Positions 21,490-32,187 of a stretch of 64,000 nt of DNA are shown here, one piece after another. The notes beneath the pieces are model-generated. The model did not search any database. It saw only the letters and a list, made by a program, of their open reading frames with translations, and was not told where the DNA came from. The stretch is from Bathynomus jamesi (Eukaryota > Arthropoda > Malacostraca > Isopoda > Cirolanidae), in contig JAJOZX010002358.1 in the NCBI GenBank assembly GCA_023014485.1, forward strand, positions 1 to 64,000, written 5' to 3'. Made by a program: the position numbers and the translations under genes. Within the stretch, counting starts at the first letter, position 1, and each line of letters opens with the position of its first letter.

Positions 21490-21767
21490 ATTGCTGACTT
21501 AGATACACGAGAAGCAGCTGATAGAGTTATATCCAAACCTATGGATTGCTCTCAAAATTGCAGTCACTCTTTCAGTGACCGTAGCCACAGCTGAAAGCAG
21601 CTTCTCCAAGTTGAAGCTAATTAAAACGTACCTCAGGTCAACAATGGCACAAGAACGTCTGAGTGGGTTTGCATCATGAGCATCAATCGGGAGGTAGGCC
21701 GGAAGCTGTCCTATGATGATATTACTAATGAATTTGCAATAAAAAAAGCCAGGAGAGAGAGGTCTTG
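21490..21767 (+). pseudogene. hAT transposase C-terminal domain
   Basis: Reads LWIALKIAVTLSVTVATAES directly followed by SFSKLKLIKTYLRST and AQERLSGFA, the hAT dimerisation domain, then SYDDITNEFAIKKARRERS before the stop at 21765. Arg of the usual ERSFS is Ser. A frameshift/stop follows GFAS. Only this C-terminal piece is present. Confidence 0.85.
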
Positions 21768-21922
21768 AATGTATGTAATATATATCTATCTAAATAAACT
21801 TTAGATTTGTGTATATTTAATTGTATATACAGTAAACCATTGTATTATAATTATATATATATATACAGGGTGTTTGAAAACTTTCTGTACAAATTGTAAT
21901 GGGGGATAGGCAACACCAAGAC

Positions 21923-22697
21923 CAGTGGTGGGCACTGTTAACCAAAAAGTTTAACTTCGATAACGATAATCCGTTAACCCCAATTTTTAACTCCGATAAC
22001 GATAATCCGATAATTTTACTACAAAGTTAACGGAAGTTAACGATAACTATTTCTTTACTAACATTTAAAAAAATCAAGGAAAAAGCTTTAAAACCCATAG
22101 AAAATTTTTATTTATGCAAAATCCAACAATAAATAGGTATTTAACTGTATTTTTATCAAGTTTTGCAGCTTTTTTGCTTAATAACTTTTTTTTTAATTTT
22201 TAATAAAAATGATTACATGTTTTGAAACCCTTGTAGCCATTAACCATTAACTAAATTTTAATTTACCAGAGAATTATTATGGCGGGAACTGAAAGGTAAA
22301 ATTAAGTTTTAGGCACATTTATTAAAGACTATGACACAATGTGCTGGTTGCCCTTCAGAAAGACCAACTTCTCAAAGTTAGGCCCAACTGCCAGTCTTGA
22401 CCTCTTGGGCCTCAGGATGTCCTTGCCGAGAGAGAAGAGCCGTTCCACTGCGGCAGAGGACGGAATTGGCCGACTGAAGTTATGGCGGTTTGAATTCATT
22501 CGCGGAGCGGTGATCTTCCGTGAATGACTCCTCGCAGTTAACGTGTTAACGGACTTTAACAGACTAAATATCGAGTTATCGGAAGTTAACTGGTCCGATA
22601 ACGATAAATGGAAATTAACTTCCGTTAATAGTCCGTTAAAAAAAGTTAACTTCGTTAATTAACTGTTATCGTATTAACGCTTTAGTGCCCAACACTG
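21923..22697 (-). mobile_element. hAT element nested in the left TIR of the mariner relative
   Basis: Left end CAGTGGTGGGCACTGTTAAC, right end the reverse complement of CAGTGTTGGGCACTAAAGC. Exact 8-bp duplication accaagac (21915-21922, 22698-22705). Subterminal regions are dense in GTTAAC/CGATAACGATAA repeats. A C-terminal transposase fragment lies at about 22330-22490 on the minus strand. Confidence 0.92.
22330..22490 (-). pseudogene. ZBED-like hAT transposase C-terminus
   Basis: Minus strand reads LFSLGKDILRPKRSRLA then FEKLVFLKGNQHI, the extreme C-terminal block of hAT transposases related to ZBED-type proteins. The rest of the gene is absent. Confidence 0.75.
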
Positions 22698-23499
22698 ACC
22701 AAGACAAACCCTTTTCGGCTATATTGGTGGAGCTGGTACATAAATGAATGAAAACAAGTGTACACGGCATGTTTATTTAAAGAAGGTGCTGAAAGTTGCG
22801 ACCGGTAGCATCAATGCATGCCCGACAGCGTCGAAGCATTGACCGACGTACACGTCGAAAGATTCCCGGCATTTCGGGAACAGTTCCAGCGGCGACAGCA
22901 ATTCTTGCTACGAGGTCTTCTGAGTAAATGGGAGTCTCGTACACGAGGTTCTTCATGTGTCCCCACAGGAAGAAATCGAGGCATGTTAAATCGGGCGATC
23001 TCGGTGGCCAGGCTACGGGCCCACCCCGGCCTATCCATCGGTCCCCAAAAGTGGCGTTCAGATAATCCCGCACATCGTCGCTGGGGCCCCGTCGTGTTGA
23101 AACCACATTCGTCTACGAATAGCCACGGGAACATCTTCCAGCAGTTCCGGCAACGTTTCTTCAAGAAATATCCGATAAACCCGCCCGTCGAGTCGGGCAG
23201 GCAGCAGGTACGGCCCAATCAACTTGCCATGGACGATACCCGCCCAAACATTGACGGCGAACCGTTCTTGATGAGCATGCACCCGTGTAGCATGTGGATT
23301 TGCGTGCGCCCACACGTGAGAATTGTGCATGTTAAACACACCCTCACGTGTGAAACAGGCCTCATCTGAGAACAGCACATAAGCCGGAAAATTAGGCTGC
23401 ACCGCTGTCTGCTGCAGAAACCAGCGTGCGAATTCCACACGAAGAGGGTAATCCCGAGGTTGTAATGCCTGGACTCTCTGACGATGAAACAGATGTAAC

Positions 23500-24082
23500 C
23501 AGGCCCGGATCTAGAAGAATGGGGGCCCGTGGCTAATATTTTTTTTGGGGGCCCCCTTGGCTACAATTTTTATTGTATAAGGATTATAAGCTTTGTTTAC
23601 GAGGAAAATTAAAGGTTTTCAGAACAAACATATTACTTTACTTTATTTATTTAGTTTTCAGAACAAACATATTACTTTACAAATATTTTACTTTATTTTA
23701 CATATTATATTTTCCTGAATTAATAATTTTATACACACCTACCTACTGATTATGAGCTGGCAACCGATTGAACCGACGAGCCTTTTTTTGTGCAAATTCA
23801 TTAATAATATTTCGAAAATCGACTTCTTTGGCCAGAGCATGTTCAACATACAGAATTGCCAGTGACTGTAATCGCTTTTGCTTCATTGTTGAACGTGTGC
23901 AACATTTCAGTCGCTTTAACTTAGAAAAACTCCGTTCGCCGGTACAATTGGTCACCATCAATGACAAGTACATTCTGTATGCATTTAAGACATTGGGGAA
24001 AACTTCTCCAAATTTGGAGGCCCCCCTCAAATGCGGGGCCCGTGGCTGCAGCCCACATAGCCCACCCCTAGATCCGGGTCTG
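23500..24082 (-). mobile_element. hAT element nested in the mariner-relative transposase
   Basis: Ends CAGGCCCGGATCTAG and CTAGATCCGGGTCTG, near-perfect 15-bp inverted repeats. Exact 8-bp duplication gatgtaac (23492-23499, 24083-24090). 583 bp, with a minus-strand transposase remnant. Subterminal GGGGCCC blocks. Confidence 0.93.
23743..24030 (-). pseudogene. hAT transposase C-terminal fragment
   Basis: Ninety-five codons open: FPNVLNAYRMYLSLMVTNCT, then GERSFSKLKRLK and LQSLAILYVEH, ending INEFAQKKARRFNRL. This is the hAT dimerisation domain and C-terminus, well conserved, so the element is relatively young. No upstream catalytic domain remains. Confidence 0.88.
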
Positions 24083-24696
24083 GATGTAACTGCTGCTCGT
24101 GCAACACACTCCAGACCAGGTCGTGGTTCACACCGAGGATACGTGCAACACCTCGCGTGCTTGCGCTTGGATTGTCCTCAAATCGCCGTAGGATTTCTTC
24201 TTCCATGTCAGGAGTGCGCACGTTTCTCCCGACCAGTGTCATGCATGTTTGCATGGAATGTTCCAGTTTCTCGCAGTCGCCGATGCAAATGCGCAAACGT
24301 TTGGTGGTTTGGCACACGCCTGTTTGGGAAGCGCTGTCGGTACAACCTCACAGCAGCTCTTCCGTTTCCATTGGCAGCCCCATACACCATATGCATGTCA
24401 GCCATCTCAGCAGTCGTGAAGCGCTCCATGTTACACGTACTACGTCCGATTTAAGAATGCCCGCGGCAAGCGCGAGTCTAGCCTACTTCACCTTTTAGCC
24501 AATTGCAGCGGCGCCCTCTCGCGCCGAATGGTGACGTCAGCGGACATACACTTATAGACGAAAAGGGTTTGTCTTGGTGTTGCCTATCCCCCATTACAAT
24601 TTGTACAGAAAGTTTTCAAACACCCTGTATATAAGGGGCCCCAGAGATATATGCTCGTAGGGCCCCCAAAAGGTTGGAGCCAGCACTGCTGTGAGC

Positions 24697-24883
24697 AGTC
24701 AGCCATGATCTCACTTCTCTTTCTATTCTTCACTACACACACATGCATTTTCAAAATTTATATAAAAAAAAGAAAAAAAATGGCATCGTGATCCTCGGAG
24801 ACCTTGATTTTGGCTTTCTCTTATAAAGGTGGGCATTTCTGCAAGCATATGCCCTTGACCCCTCCTTTCTACATAAAAAAGGC
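24697..24883. other. Flank between hAT element and BEL-2a
   Basis: Short AT-rich stretch, no gene. It ends with aaggc, the left target duplication of BEL-2a. Confidence 0.5.
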
Positions 24884-24986
24884 TATGGAAAACTGATGAG
24901 TGGGTAGTTGGGAGGTAACGAAAATGGTTCACTGAGTAGGTAGGTAGTTAATCTAACAATTATTAAATTCCTTTTATGTCAATAAC
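24884..24986 (+). repeat. BEL-2a 5' LTR, first part
   Basis: Starts TATGGAAAACTGATGAG like the 3' LTR at 57884. Cut by BEL-1a at ataac; continues at 32188. Confidence 0.9.
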
Positions 24987-25590
24987 TGTTATTTTATTTA
25001 TTTGTCGGGTTCGAAATCCCAGCTGAGCCGTGAACGGCCAAATTCTAAAGGGCAAGTTCTACCTAAAGCCCAAGTTAAGCTAAATTAAAACTTACGGATT
25101 TGAGATCCTATTAGGTCCTACCTCAGGGTAACCTCAGGGTTGCTGACTCGATGCGGGCCTACCTTAGACCTTAAATTACATGAACTTAAAGTAAACAAAA
25201 GGGTACTATTTGTGGTCTTCTTTCTGAACCTTGCAACAACCACGCAACCTGGACTATTGCACGATGCAACAATCATGTATCTAAACAACCAAACTGAATT
25301 GCAAGAGAGCTCTCTATCAAACCACCTTTACGTACGACCTTCCACAAACGAGTAGAAAAGACGCGCAGCGTCCCAAAATGATGCCAACAGTGTGACCAAA
25401 CAATGATGCCACAAGAGCTCAAAAATGCTAGCTCTAAATTAAGTTAATTTTTCACTAACCTTACAATTATGAGATGGATATATATACACACCTTAACTTA
25501 ATATATATACAAGCAGTGCTGCATCAATCAGCTTAGTCATCGTATCGCCTTGGGACAACAATGGTTCTTCCTCTTCTAGATTTTCTAACA
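24987..25590 (-). repeat. BEL-1a 3' LTR
   Basis: 604 bp, about six differences from the 5' LTR seen by eye. The integrase reading frame runs 57 bp into it. Confidence 0.95.
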
Positions 25591-26727
25591 CTCCCCACCG
25601 AAGAGGCATTGTTGTCATTACCTTCTGCAAGGTTAGCCAAGCCTTCTTCATGAGGCTGTAACTCAAATGTTTCATCTTGACTATCTGTGTTTTTGCTGAT
25701 TTCTAAAGCATAGAGTTTTTGTATAGGTCTCTTTAACTTTCCTCCTGAAGTCTTTACCAGTGCAGACCTAACTAAATTGTCTTTGCCAACAAACAACTCT
25801 TCAATTATGCCAAGCTTCCAGCATTGCCTTGGTCTTTCATCCCCAATCATTACCACTTCTCCCACCTTGATACAATTTGCATTGGAGCCCTTTACCTTGC
25901 CTGATGGGTAATAATTGAGTTCTGGCAAGTATTCCATCTGCCACCTCTTCCATAACTGATCTTGTAGCTCTTCAAGGTACCTGAACCGTCTGGTTAACTC
26001 TCCTTGAGTGCTCTGGATAGGCTGCAAGTCTTCTGGCACACTGGGGGTTGATGTTAATCGTTTACCACAAAGAAAATGATTTGGTGTCAATGGCTCTGCA
26101 TCCTGCCTACTGTTGTAAACAAAAGTGATAGGCCTACTGTTCACCATTGCTTTTACTTCACATAAAACAGTAGAGAATTCTTCTTTGCTCAAATGAGCAT
26201 TAGCTAAAAGTTTCTTTAATGGACATTTTACACTTCTCACTAGCCTTTCCCAAAATCCTCCCCACCATGGTGCTCTCTCAACAATAAACTCCCACTGTAC
26301 CCCTTGGTGTGAAAAGTAGGATTGGAATCCTTCCTCTTTTAGCAAGGACCAAATTTCTTGGAGTTCCTTTGCAGCCTTTTTGAAGGTTTTTGCATTATCT
26401 GATATGATTTTATTTGGGAAACCCCTTCTGTTCACAAACCTTTTAAAGGCCAAAAGAAATACATCACTACTTAAGTTGCTTACCAACTCCAAATGGATTG
26501 CTCTGGTGGTAGCACAGGTGAAAAGACATATATAACCTTTGTTGTCCCCTCGCTCATACACATAGACTGGCCCTGCAAAGTCTACTCCCACTACATCAAA
26601 TGGGGCAGTATAGACACACCGTTCTCTTGGAAGTGGAGCCACCTTTTCATAATAAGGCTTTGCACTCCAACGCTTGCAAACCACACATTTATGCAAGACC
26701 TTTTTTACTACTTGTCTAATTTTGGGA
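25533..26727 (-). pseudogene. BEL-1a integrase
   Basis: Core D,D,E motifs: VVGVDFAGPVYVY (first Asp), KIISDNAKTF (second), WGGFWERLVRSV (Glu). The upstream zinc-binding H-H-C-C is split: His pair in DTHHKLLHAG in the preceding frame, Cys pair in HKCVVCKRW here. The frame is separated from RNase H only by a TGG to TGA stop at about 26728. The C-terminal domain is basic (VRKSRRGRTIVVPRRYDD) and its last 18 codons plus stop lie in the 3' LTR. Integrase inserts the cDNA and acts in the nucleus. Confidence 0.93.
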
Positions 26728-27960
26728 ATTCAAAATTGTTGTCTAATCTCTATTATCACTTCTCTAACTCCAGCATGTAACAGCTTATGATGAGTATCCA
26801 GGATCAAAAGGTCCACAAAGTGCCCCCCAGAAGGTAGCAAAATTGGATGTCTTTTCTCCTCTGGAAGCCCAGAAAACTGTAGTCTACCTCCTACTCTCAA
26901 TAAATCCTGATCCAAAAACACATCCAAACCCTTGAGCGCAGAATGTGTTGGTAGAACCTGTAATGGATGGCTGGTGAGCAATTCTCTCTCTTCACCAAAT
27001 TTTTTCTTCTGCATATATACCACCCAGTATTTCCTGGCTTGCTGAATCTCATTACTGTTCAGAATTCCTTCCCTTCTTGTTTCTCCTTTAATGTTGTTGG
27101 TAAATCTATATACCCATGCTGTCACTCTTAACAATCTTTTCAGACTGCTAATGTCCTCAAGCCTCAATATGGGGTCCTGCTGCATAACTTGACAACTGTT
27201 CACAGCGCATTTTCTCACCTCACTCACCCATGCTTCTTCAGCCTGGCATTCTCCTACAATAGGCTGATTAGAAGGCCAGTTTTCACTTCCAAGTTTTAGC
27301 CACTCTGGCCCATTCCACCACAAACTTGATTGTGAAAGATCTTTCACCGAAATTCCTCGTGTTGGTAAATCAGCGGGGTTTTGGATGCCTGGACAATGCT
27401 TCCATTGCTTGGGATCTGTGTGCGCTTGAATTTCCTCCACCCTATTGGCAACAAATAGTTTCCATTTCCTTGCCTGACTTCTTAACCAGTGCCAAACTAT
27501 AGTGGAGTCTGTCCAATAATAGCTTGGAATTTCATAGAGGGCCAAAGACTTTCGCACTGTAATTGCAAGCCGACTAGCAATAACGGCACCCATCAATTCC
27601 AACCTTGGAACAGAAAGCCTTTTCAAAGGTGCTACTCTACTCTTTGCAGCAACCAACCTGCAACTTACTTCCTCTTGCAATGCGCCTCTTATATAAATAC
27701 AAGTTGCATAGGCTTCCTCACTTGCATCACAAAAGATGTGCAGCTCCAAATTGTCTGGACTATTGTTCAACTCTCCAAAGTACCATCTTGGGATTTCAAT
27801 GTCTCCAAGATGTGCCAATTCTTTGAACCAATATTTCCACCTTACCACCATATGATCAGGTAACTCTTGGTCCCAACCAAGTCCAATTTCCCAGAGGCTC
27901 TGAAACCAAATTTTTGACTTTATCACAAATGGAGCCAGGAATCCAAGAGGATCAAACAAA
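26728..27960 (-). pseudogene. BEL-1a RT C-terminus, RNase H and integrase zinc finger
   Basis: Opens FDPLGFLAPFVIKSKIW, the conserved start of the BEL/Pao region downstream of the polymerase. RNase H: LHIFCDASEEAYATC (catalytic Asp), VPRLELMGAVIASRL (Glu), YWTDSTIVWHWL (Asp), NPADLPTRG. Ends in the integrase HHCC finger (DTHHKLLHAG). Joined to the upstream frame by a frameshift near 27960, apparently a 4-base duplication (gttt) inside the codons for KVFDP. Confidence 0.93.
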
Positions 27961-30942
27961 GACCTTCGAAGCCAAACTAAGAGCTGTACGTTTTGTCCAC
28001 CTTGTCTCATTCTCGGCCAGCTCTACTAAAGATTTCCCATTGAAGGTAAACAAATCATCATCTTGCTGCCAAACGATGCCTAGCACCTTTGGGTCTATTG
28101 CCCACAACTCCTTAATATCAGAATCCTCAATACTTTCTGCTGCATCAGGTACTACAGAGGAATGACTCATAAACTCTTGTAATTGCGAATGATTGGTCTG
28201 CCATTTTCTGAGCTCCATGCCAGCCTCCCTCATTATAGCTCTAGCCTCCATGAATATCTGTTTAGCCATTTCTGTATTATCCACGGAACATAGCAAATCA
28301 TCAACATAAAAATTTTTCCTTATGTGTTCAATAGTGTTAGGATAGACTTCAGAATATTTCTTAAAATGGTACTGCATAGTAGCTGCCAACAGAAATGGAC
28401 TAGAGCTGAGGCCAAACAACACTGACTTCATTCTATATGCTTGAACCTTAGGTTCATTTTCCAACAAGTCTTTCGTATCCACCCACAGATACCTTACTGC
28501 ATCTCTGTCCTCTGGTTTCAACTTTATCCGCAAAAAGGCTTGCTTCACATCTGCAGTCAATGCTACTCTACCAAACCTGAATCTCAGTAACAAGGAAAAT
28601 AAATCTGCATTTAAATTTGGCCCAGCATCCAAACAGTCATTCAAGGACACACCACCTTTGTCCTTGGCTGAACCATCAAAAACTACCCTCAGTTTGGTGG
28701 TAGTTTTGTCTCGCCGTACCACTGCATGGTGTGGCAGATAATGTGCCTCCTGGCTCACCAGCTCACCTTGCACCCTTTCAGCATAGCCCTCCCTTACATA
28801 ACTTAGGATGGCCTCATCGTATTCAATTAACAACAACTCATTTTTTCTTAGCCTGTACAATGAAGTCTCCAACCTCCGATTAGCTAGCTGAAGGTTTGAA
28901 CCGGGTTTGCAAGAATCCTTCCATGGTAGGCCAACTTCATAGCAACCATCTCTAAACCCAATCCCTTTTTCAAATTGCTCTAAAACATCATTGTTCACTG
29001 TACTTGCCTGGTTGTCCTTTATACCAATAGATTCAAGTTCCCAAAACGCTTTCAAATGCCTTTCCAGACCATGGCTGTTCTCCTCAATCTTAACAAAAAG
29101 AGCCTTAACTTCCATTTCATTGCAATAACTACCATGTAGCATCCAGCCTAGCTTACTTTCAATAGCTACCGGGCCTTGAGATGTACGGACAATATTACCA
29201 GTGATGAAGTCCCAATAATAGTCAGCTCCAATCAAAAGACTAATATCTTCTGTTCCCTCAAACTTATTATTGCCCACATTAATTCCTTTAACTTGCAATT
29301 CTTGGACACATGCCATATCTAAACAAATAGTGACTGGAGCACAAAGTTCCTCAATCTCTACAGCTTGGACCTTGATAGTGGGACTTTGCGGTAACAACCC
29401 TTTAACCAGAACTTCTACCTTCTTAAATTTGGTTCGGTTTTGAACGGAACCCCCAAACCCAGAAATTCTTAAATTTTCCCTCTTAAGTTCTTTAAACTTC
29501 AATTTTCTGGAAATTCTGGTCTTAATAAAACTACACTGGCTACCAATATCAAACAACACTCTTACAGTAGCTTCTCCCTCATTCCCAATTAATAAGGCTG
29601 CAGTTGTTTGCAATAATCCCCCTTTACTTTTACTCCCTTGCATAGCAGTGGCATGTGCCACTGATGTCTTTACTTCTGGGGTAGGCCTACTAAGAGTGTT
29701 TTCACACAATAATGGCTGATGCCTACCATGACATTTTTTACACAAAATTTTAAACTTACAAAACCTTGCTCTATGACCTTTCAAAAAACATTTAAAACAT
29801 GCTGTGGACTTAGTTACCCTGTCCTTTCTCTCCTCAAAGGGTAAGGCCTCAGCCACCTCACATTTATATGACTTGTGGTTGCCTTCGCAAAATATGCATT
29901 CCTTGATTCCCTTTAATTTATTCTCAGAGGAGGCATGTAGAGCTGACACTGTACCTGGGTTATTCCTTTTTGTGGAAACTTTGGTGCTGTGCCTGCCTTT
30001 GTCCCCTTGTTTACCATCCCACTGTGCAAACTCAACTCCCTCTCGTCTTGCTAATTCTGTGCCTAAAAGACTTAACATCTGCTGAAGGGGGATGTACACA
30101 TGTTCTGCAGAGTGTCCCCTACTTAATTCAAGCAAAATTGAGCTAGGCAATTTAGACTCCAGTGTAGGAACCAACATTATACCATACTTTTCCATTCCTA
30201 CACCCAAGTTGTCCAGGGACCTAGTTCTAATTTCAAATTCATCATATAACTGCCGTAACTCCTTGACACTATTAGGATTATTAACAGGAGGTATAGCTAA
30301 AAGTGCACGGAGGTGGCTTTTAATTAAGATCTCTGGCTTACCAAACCGTTTCTTTAATATATCCCAAGCCACATTATAATTAGCCTCTGTTAATGCTAAT
30401 CCTGCTATAGTCTTTGCTGCCTCCCCTTCCAAGAGGGACCGCAAATAATTAAACTTCTCCACGGCACTTAACACTTGACTAGAATGAACTGCTGATTGAA
30501 AACTGTCTGCCCATCCTTGCCATTCCTGAATACTCCCAGAAAATGTTTTGAGTACAAGCCTCGGTAATTGAACTACAGATCTGTTAACCTTAACTTCACA
30601 AGCATCATTTGTTGAGTGTTGTGTTTCATTATTAGACCTGGTCTCTAACTGTACTGAGCTGCTAAACTCTTTTGCTCGGAGGCCTACGTTAATCATATCA
30701 TCAATAATCTCTTCAAAGTAAATTATGTTATTTTCTATTTCATCCTCTTCTATAAGAGCCTCAATTTTAACATTTACCTCACTTAGAGCAACCTTTTTAG
30801 TTTCTAATATGGCAAGCTGCGCAGTCACTAAGCGTAAATCCTCTTGCTCTATGGCAGAATCTATAGTGGCAATGACCTTTGTAATTAGACCTTTGTAGGC
30901 ACTTCTCCTTTTTATAAATTTGTTCAATTCAGATGCACTCAT
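27952..30942 (-). CDS. BEL-1a gag-protease-RT polyprotein
   Basis: A continuous frame of about 996 codons. Start chosen at ATG 30942 (MSASELNKFIKRRS); the frame is open five codons further upstream but only from TTG. Order: coiled N-terminal gag; gag core (VLKTFSGSIQEWQGWADSF, YLRSLLEGEA), typical of DUF1759-type BEL gag; Cys-His knuckles (CIFCEGNHKSYKC, CFKCFLKGHRARFC, CKKCHGRHQPLLC); aspartic protease with DIGS in place of DTGS (VLFDIGSQCSFIK); RT with LRVVFDGSAK, ADVKQAFLRI, LFGLSSSPFLLA and the catalytic FYVDDLL. Ends at a frameshift after LASKVF. Lacks RNase H and integrase in frame. Confidence 0.93.
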   Translation of the reverse strand: MSASELNKFIKRRSAYKGLITKVIATIDSAIEQEDLRLVTAQLAILETKKVALSEVNVKIEALIEEDEIENNIIYFEEIIDDMINVGLRAKEFSSSVQLETRSNNETQHSTNDACEVKVNRSVVQLPRLVLKTFSGSIQEWQGWADSFQSAVHSSQVLSAVEKFNYLRSLLEGEAAKTIAGLALTEANYNVAWDILKKRFGKPEILIKSHLRALLAIPPVNNPNSVKELRQLYDEFEIRTRSLDNLGVGMEKYGIMLVPTLESKLPSSILLELSRGHSAEHVYIPLQQMLSLLGTELARREGVEFAQWDGKQGDKGRHSTKVSTKRNNPGTVSALHASSENKLKGIKECIFCEGNHKSYKCEVAEALPFEERKDRVTKSTACFKCFLKGHRARFCKFKILCKKCHGRHQPLLCENTLSRPTPEVKTSVAHATAMQGSKSKGGLLQTTAALLIGNEGEATVRVLFDIGSQCSFIKTRISRKLKFKELKRENLRISGFGGSVQNRTKFKKVEVLVKGLLPQSPTIKVQAVEIEELCAPVTICLDMACVQELQVKGINVGNNKFEGTEDISLLIGADYYWDFITGNIVRTSQGPVAIESKLGWMLHGSYCNEMEVKALFVKIEENSHGLERHLKAFWELESIGIKDNQASTVNNDVLEQFEKGIGFRDGCYEVGLPWKDSCKPGSNLQLANRRLETSLYRLRKNELLLIEYDEAILSYVREGYAERVQGELVSQEAHYLPHHAVVRRDKTTTKLRVVFDGSAKDKGGVSLNDCLDAGPNLNADLFSLLLRFRFGRVALTADVKQAFLRIKLKPEDRDAVRYLWVDTKDLLENEPKVQAYRMKSVLFGLSSSPFLLAATMQYHFKKYSEVYPNTIEHIRKNFYVDDLLCSVDNTEMAKQIFMEARAIMREAGMELRKWQTNHSQLQEFMSHSSVVPDAAESIEDSDIKELWAIDPKVLGIVWQQDDDLFTFNGKSLVELAENETRWTKRTALSLASKVFV

Positions 30943-31009
30943 CTTCAATGTAAACAACCCTTGGGCTCAATACCAAATGAGCTGAATTGGCAGAAATACT
31001 TAACCAAAC

Positions 31010-31480
31010 TGATCAAACGCAAATTTTACTTTCAAATAAACTGAATTGCTGGGTGGGGTACTAACCAAACACCAGTATGGAATACCAAATTTTCCACCCC
31101 AGGACCTTAATTCAATAATGACCCAAAATTAACCAAACCGATCAAACGCAAATTTTACTTTCAAATAAACTGAATTGCTGGGTGGGGTACTAACCAAACA
31201 CCAGTATGGAATACCAAATTTTCCACCCCAGGACCTTAATTCAATAATGACCCAAAATTAACCAAACCGGAAAAAATGTAGGCCAAAAACGACAGACGAC
31301 TGACCAAGTTTCGCAATTGGGCGACCAAACTTTACCCTGGGACCTTAATTCAATAATAACCCAAAATTAACCAAACCGGAAAAAATGTAGGCCAAAAAAC
31401 GACAGACGACTGGCCAAGTTTCGCAATTGGGCGACCAAACTTTTTACCCTGGGACCTTAACTCAATAATACTCAACCCGT
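31010..31480 (-). repeat. BEL-1a leader tandem repeats
   Basis: Two copies of a ~126-bp unit (about 31010-31262) carrying AACTGAATTGCTGGGTGGGG, followed by two copies of a ~124-bp unit (about 31263-31500) carrying CGACAGACGACTG. Both share the tail ATTCAATAATNACCCAAAAT. They lie between the 5' LTR and gag. The second copy has five of the second unit and no duplicated first unit. Confidence 0.9.
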
Positions 31481-31577
31481 CTAGGCCTAACTTGGGATAC
31501 AATTTGCACAATCAGAACTTTGCCGAAAAATGGTCACTGACTCAGTCTTGGGGTAGAAATCCGGTTCTGAAGGACCA

Positions 31578-32182
31578 TGTTATTTTATTTATTTGTCGGG
31601 TTCGAAATCCCAGCTGAGCCGTGAACGGCCAAATTCTAAAGGGCAAGTTCTACCTAAAGCCCAAGTTAAGCTAAATTAAACTTACGGATTTGAGATCCTA
31701 TTAGGTCCTACCTCAGGGTAACCTCAGGGTTGCTGACTCGATGCGGGCCTACCTTAGACCTTAAATTACATGAACTTAAAGTAAACAAAAGGGTACTATT
31801 TGTGGTCTTCTTTCTGAACCTTCCAACAACCACGCAACCTGGACTATTGCACGATGCAACAATCATGTATCTAAACAACCAAACTGAATTGCAAGAGAGC
31901 TCTCTATCAAACCACACCTTTACGTACGACCTTCTACAAACGAGTAGAAAAGACGCGCAGCGTCCCAAAATGATGCCAACAGTGTGACCAAACAATGATG
32001 CCACAAGAGCTCAAAAATGCTAGCTCTAAATTAAGTTAATTTTTCACTAACCTTACAATTATGAGATGGATATATATACACACCTTAACTTAATATATAT
32101 ACAAGCAATGCTGCATCAATCAGCTTAGTCATCGTATCGCCTTGGGACAACAATGGTTCTTCCTCTTCTAGATTTTCTAACA
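31578..32182 (-). repeat. BEL-1a 5' LTR
   Basis: 605 bp; immediately inside it (minus strand) is TGGTCCTTCAGAACCGG, a candidate primer-binding site starting TGG. In the second copy (62101) this reads TGGTCCTTCGAACCGG. Confidence 0.95.
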
Positions 32183-32187
32183 ATAAC

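Larger units (their letters stand above)
22777..24429 (-). pseudogene. DUF4817-type transposase, broken
   Basis: From Met 24429: [20 protein letters not shown], then [20 protein letters not shown] (DUF4817 helix-turn-helix), a second DNA-binding stretch with STRGVARILGVNHDLVWSVL (to about 24090), the nested hAT element, and then the catalytic core: YVLFSDEACFTREG (first Asp), FQHDGAPA (second Asp), SPDLTCLDFFLWG (third). The second and third Asp are about 40 residues apart, wider than DD34D and close to the DD41D class. A frameshift in the DGAP region and another near 24210 break it; the C-terminus ends at 22777. Confidence 0.88.
21866..24627 (-). mobile_element. DUF4817-type mariner relative with two nested hAT elements
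   Basis: Flanked by TA (21864-21865 and 24628-24629). The terminal inverted repeats begin CAGGGTGTTTGAAAACTTTC and match for about 69 bp, once the hAT element that sits inside the left one is ignored. Without its two insertions and their duplications it is about 1.39 kb, the length of a complete element. One minus-strand transposase gene. Confidence 0.93.
21228..24688 (+). mobile_element. hAT element (outermost), carrying a nested mariner relative
   Basis: Left end CAGCGCCGGCTCTTCC, right end the reverse complement of CAGTGCTGGCTCCAACC; both are followed inwards by GGGGCCCC-type sequence. Exact 8-bp duplication ctgtgagc at 21220-21227 and 24689-24696. Its own sequence is only about 700 bp and encodes the hAT C-terminal domain; the rest of its 3461 bp is the nested element at 21866-24627. 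Confidence 0.9.
24987..32182 (-). mobile_element. BEL-1a: near-complete BEL/Pao element
   Basis: Two LTRs (24987-25590 and 31578-32182) starting TG and ending CA, 5-bp duplication ataac at 24982-24986 and 32183-32187. It is 7.2 kb long with, on the minus strand, leader repeats, gag-protease-RT, RNase H and integrase in BEL/Pao order. A premature stop and one frameshift are the main coding lesions, so it is the best-preserved BEL element here. A second copy begins at 61498. Confidence 0.95.

Noticed and set aside
22818..24498. Long plus-strand frames (183, 228 and 113 codons)
   Set aside because: Antisense shadows of the mariner-relative and hAT transposases in a locally GC-rich stretch.
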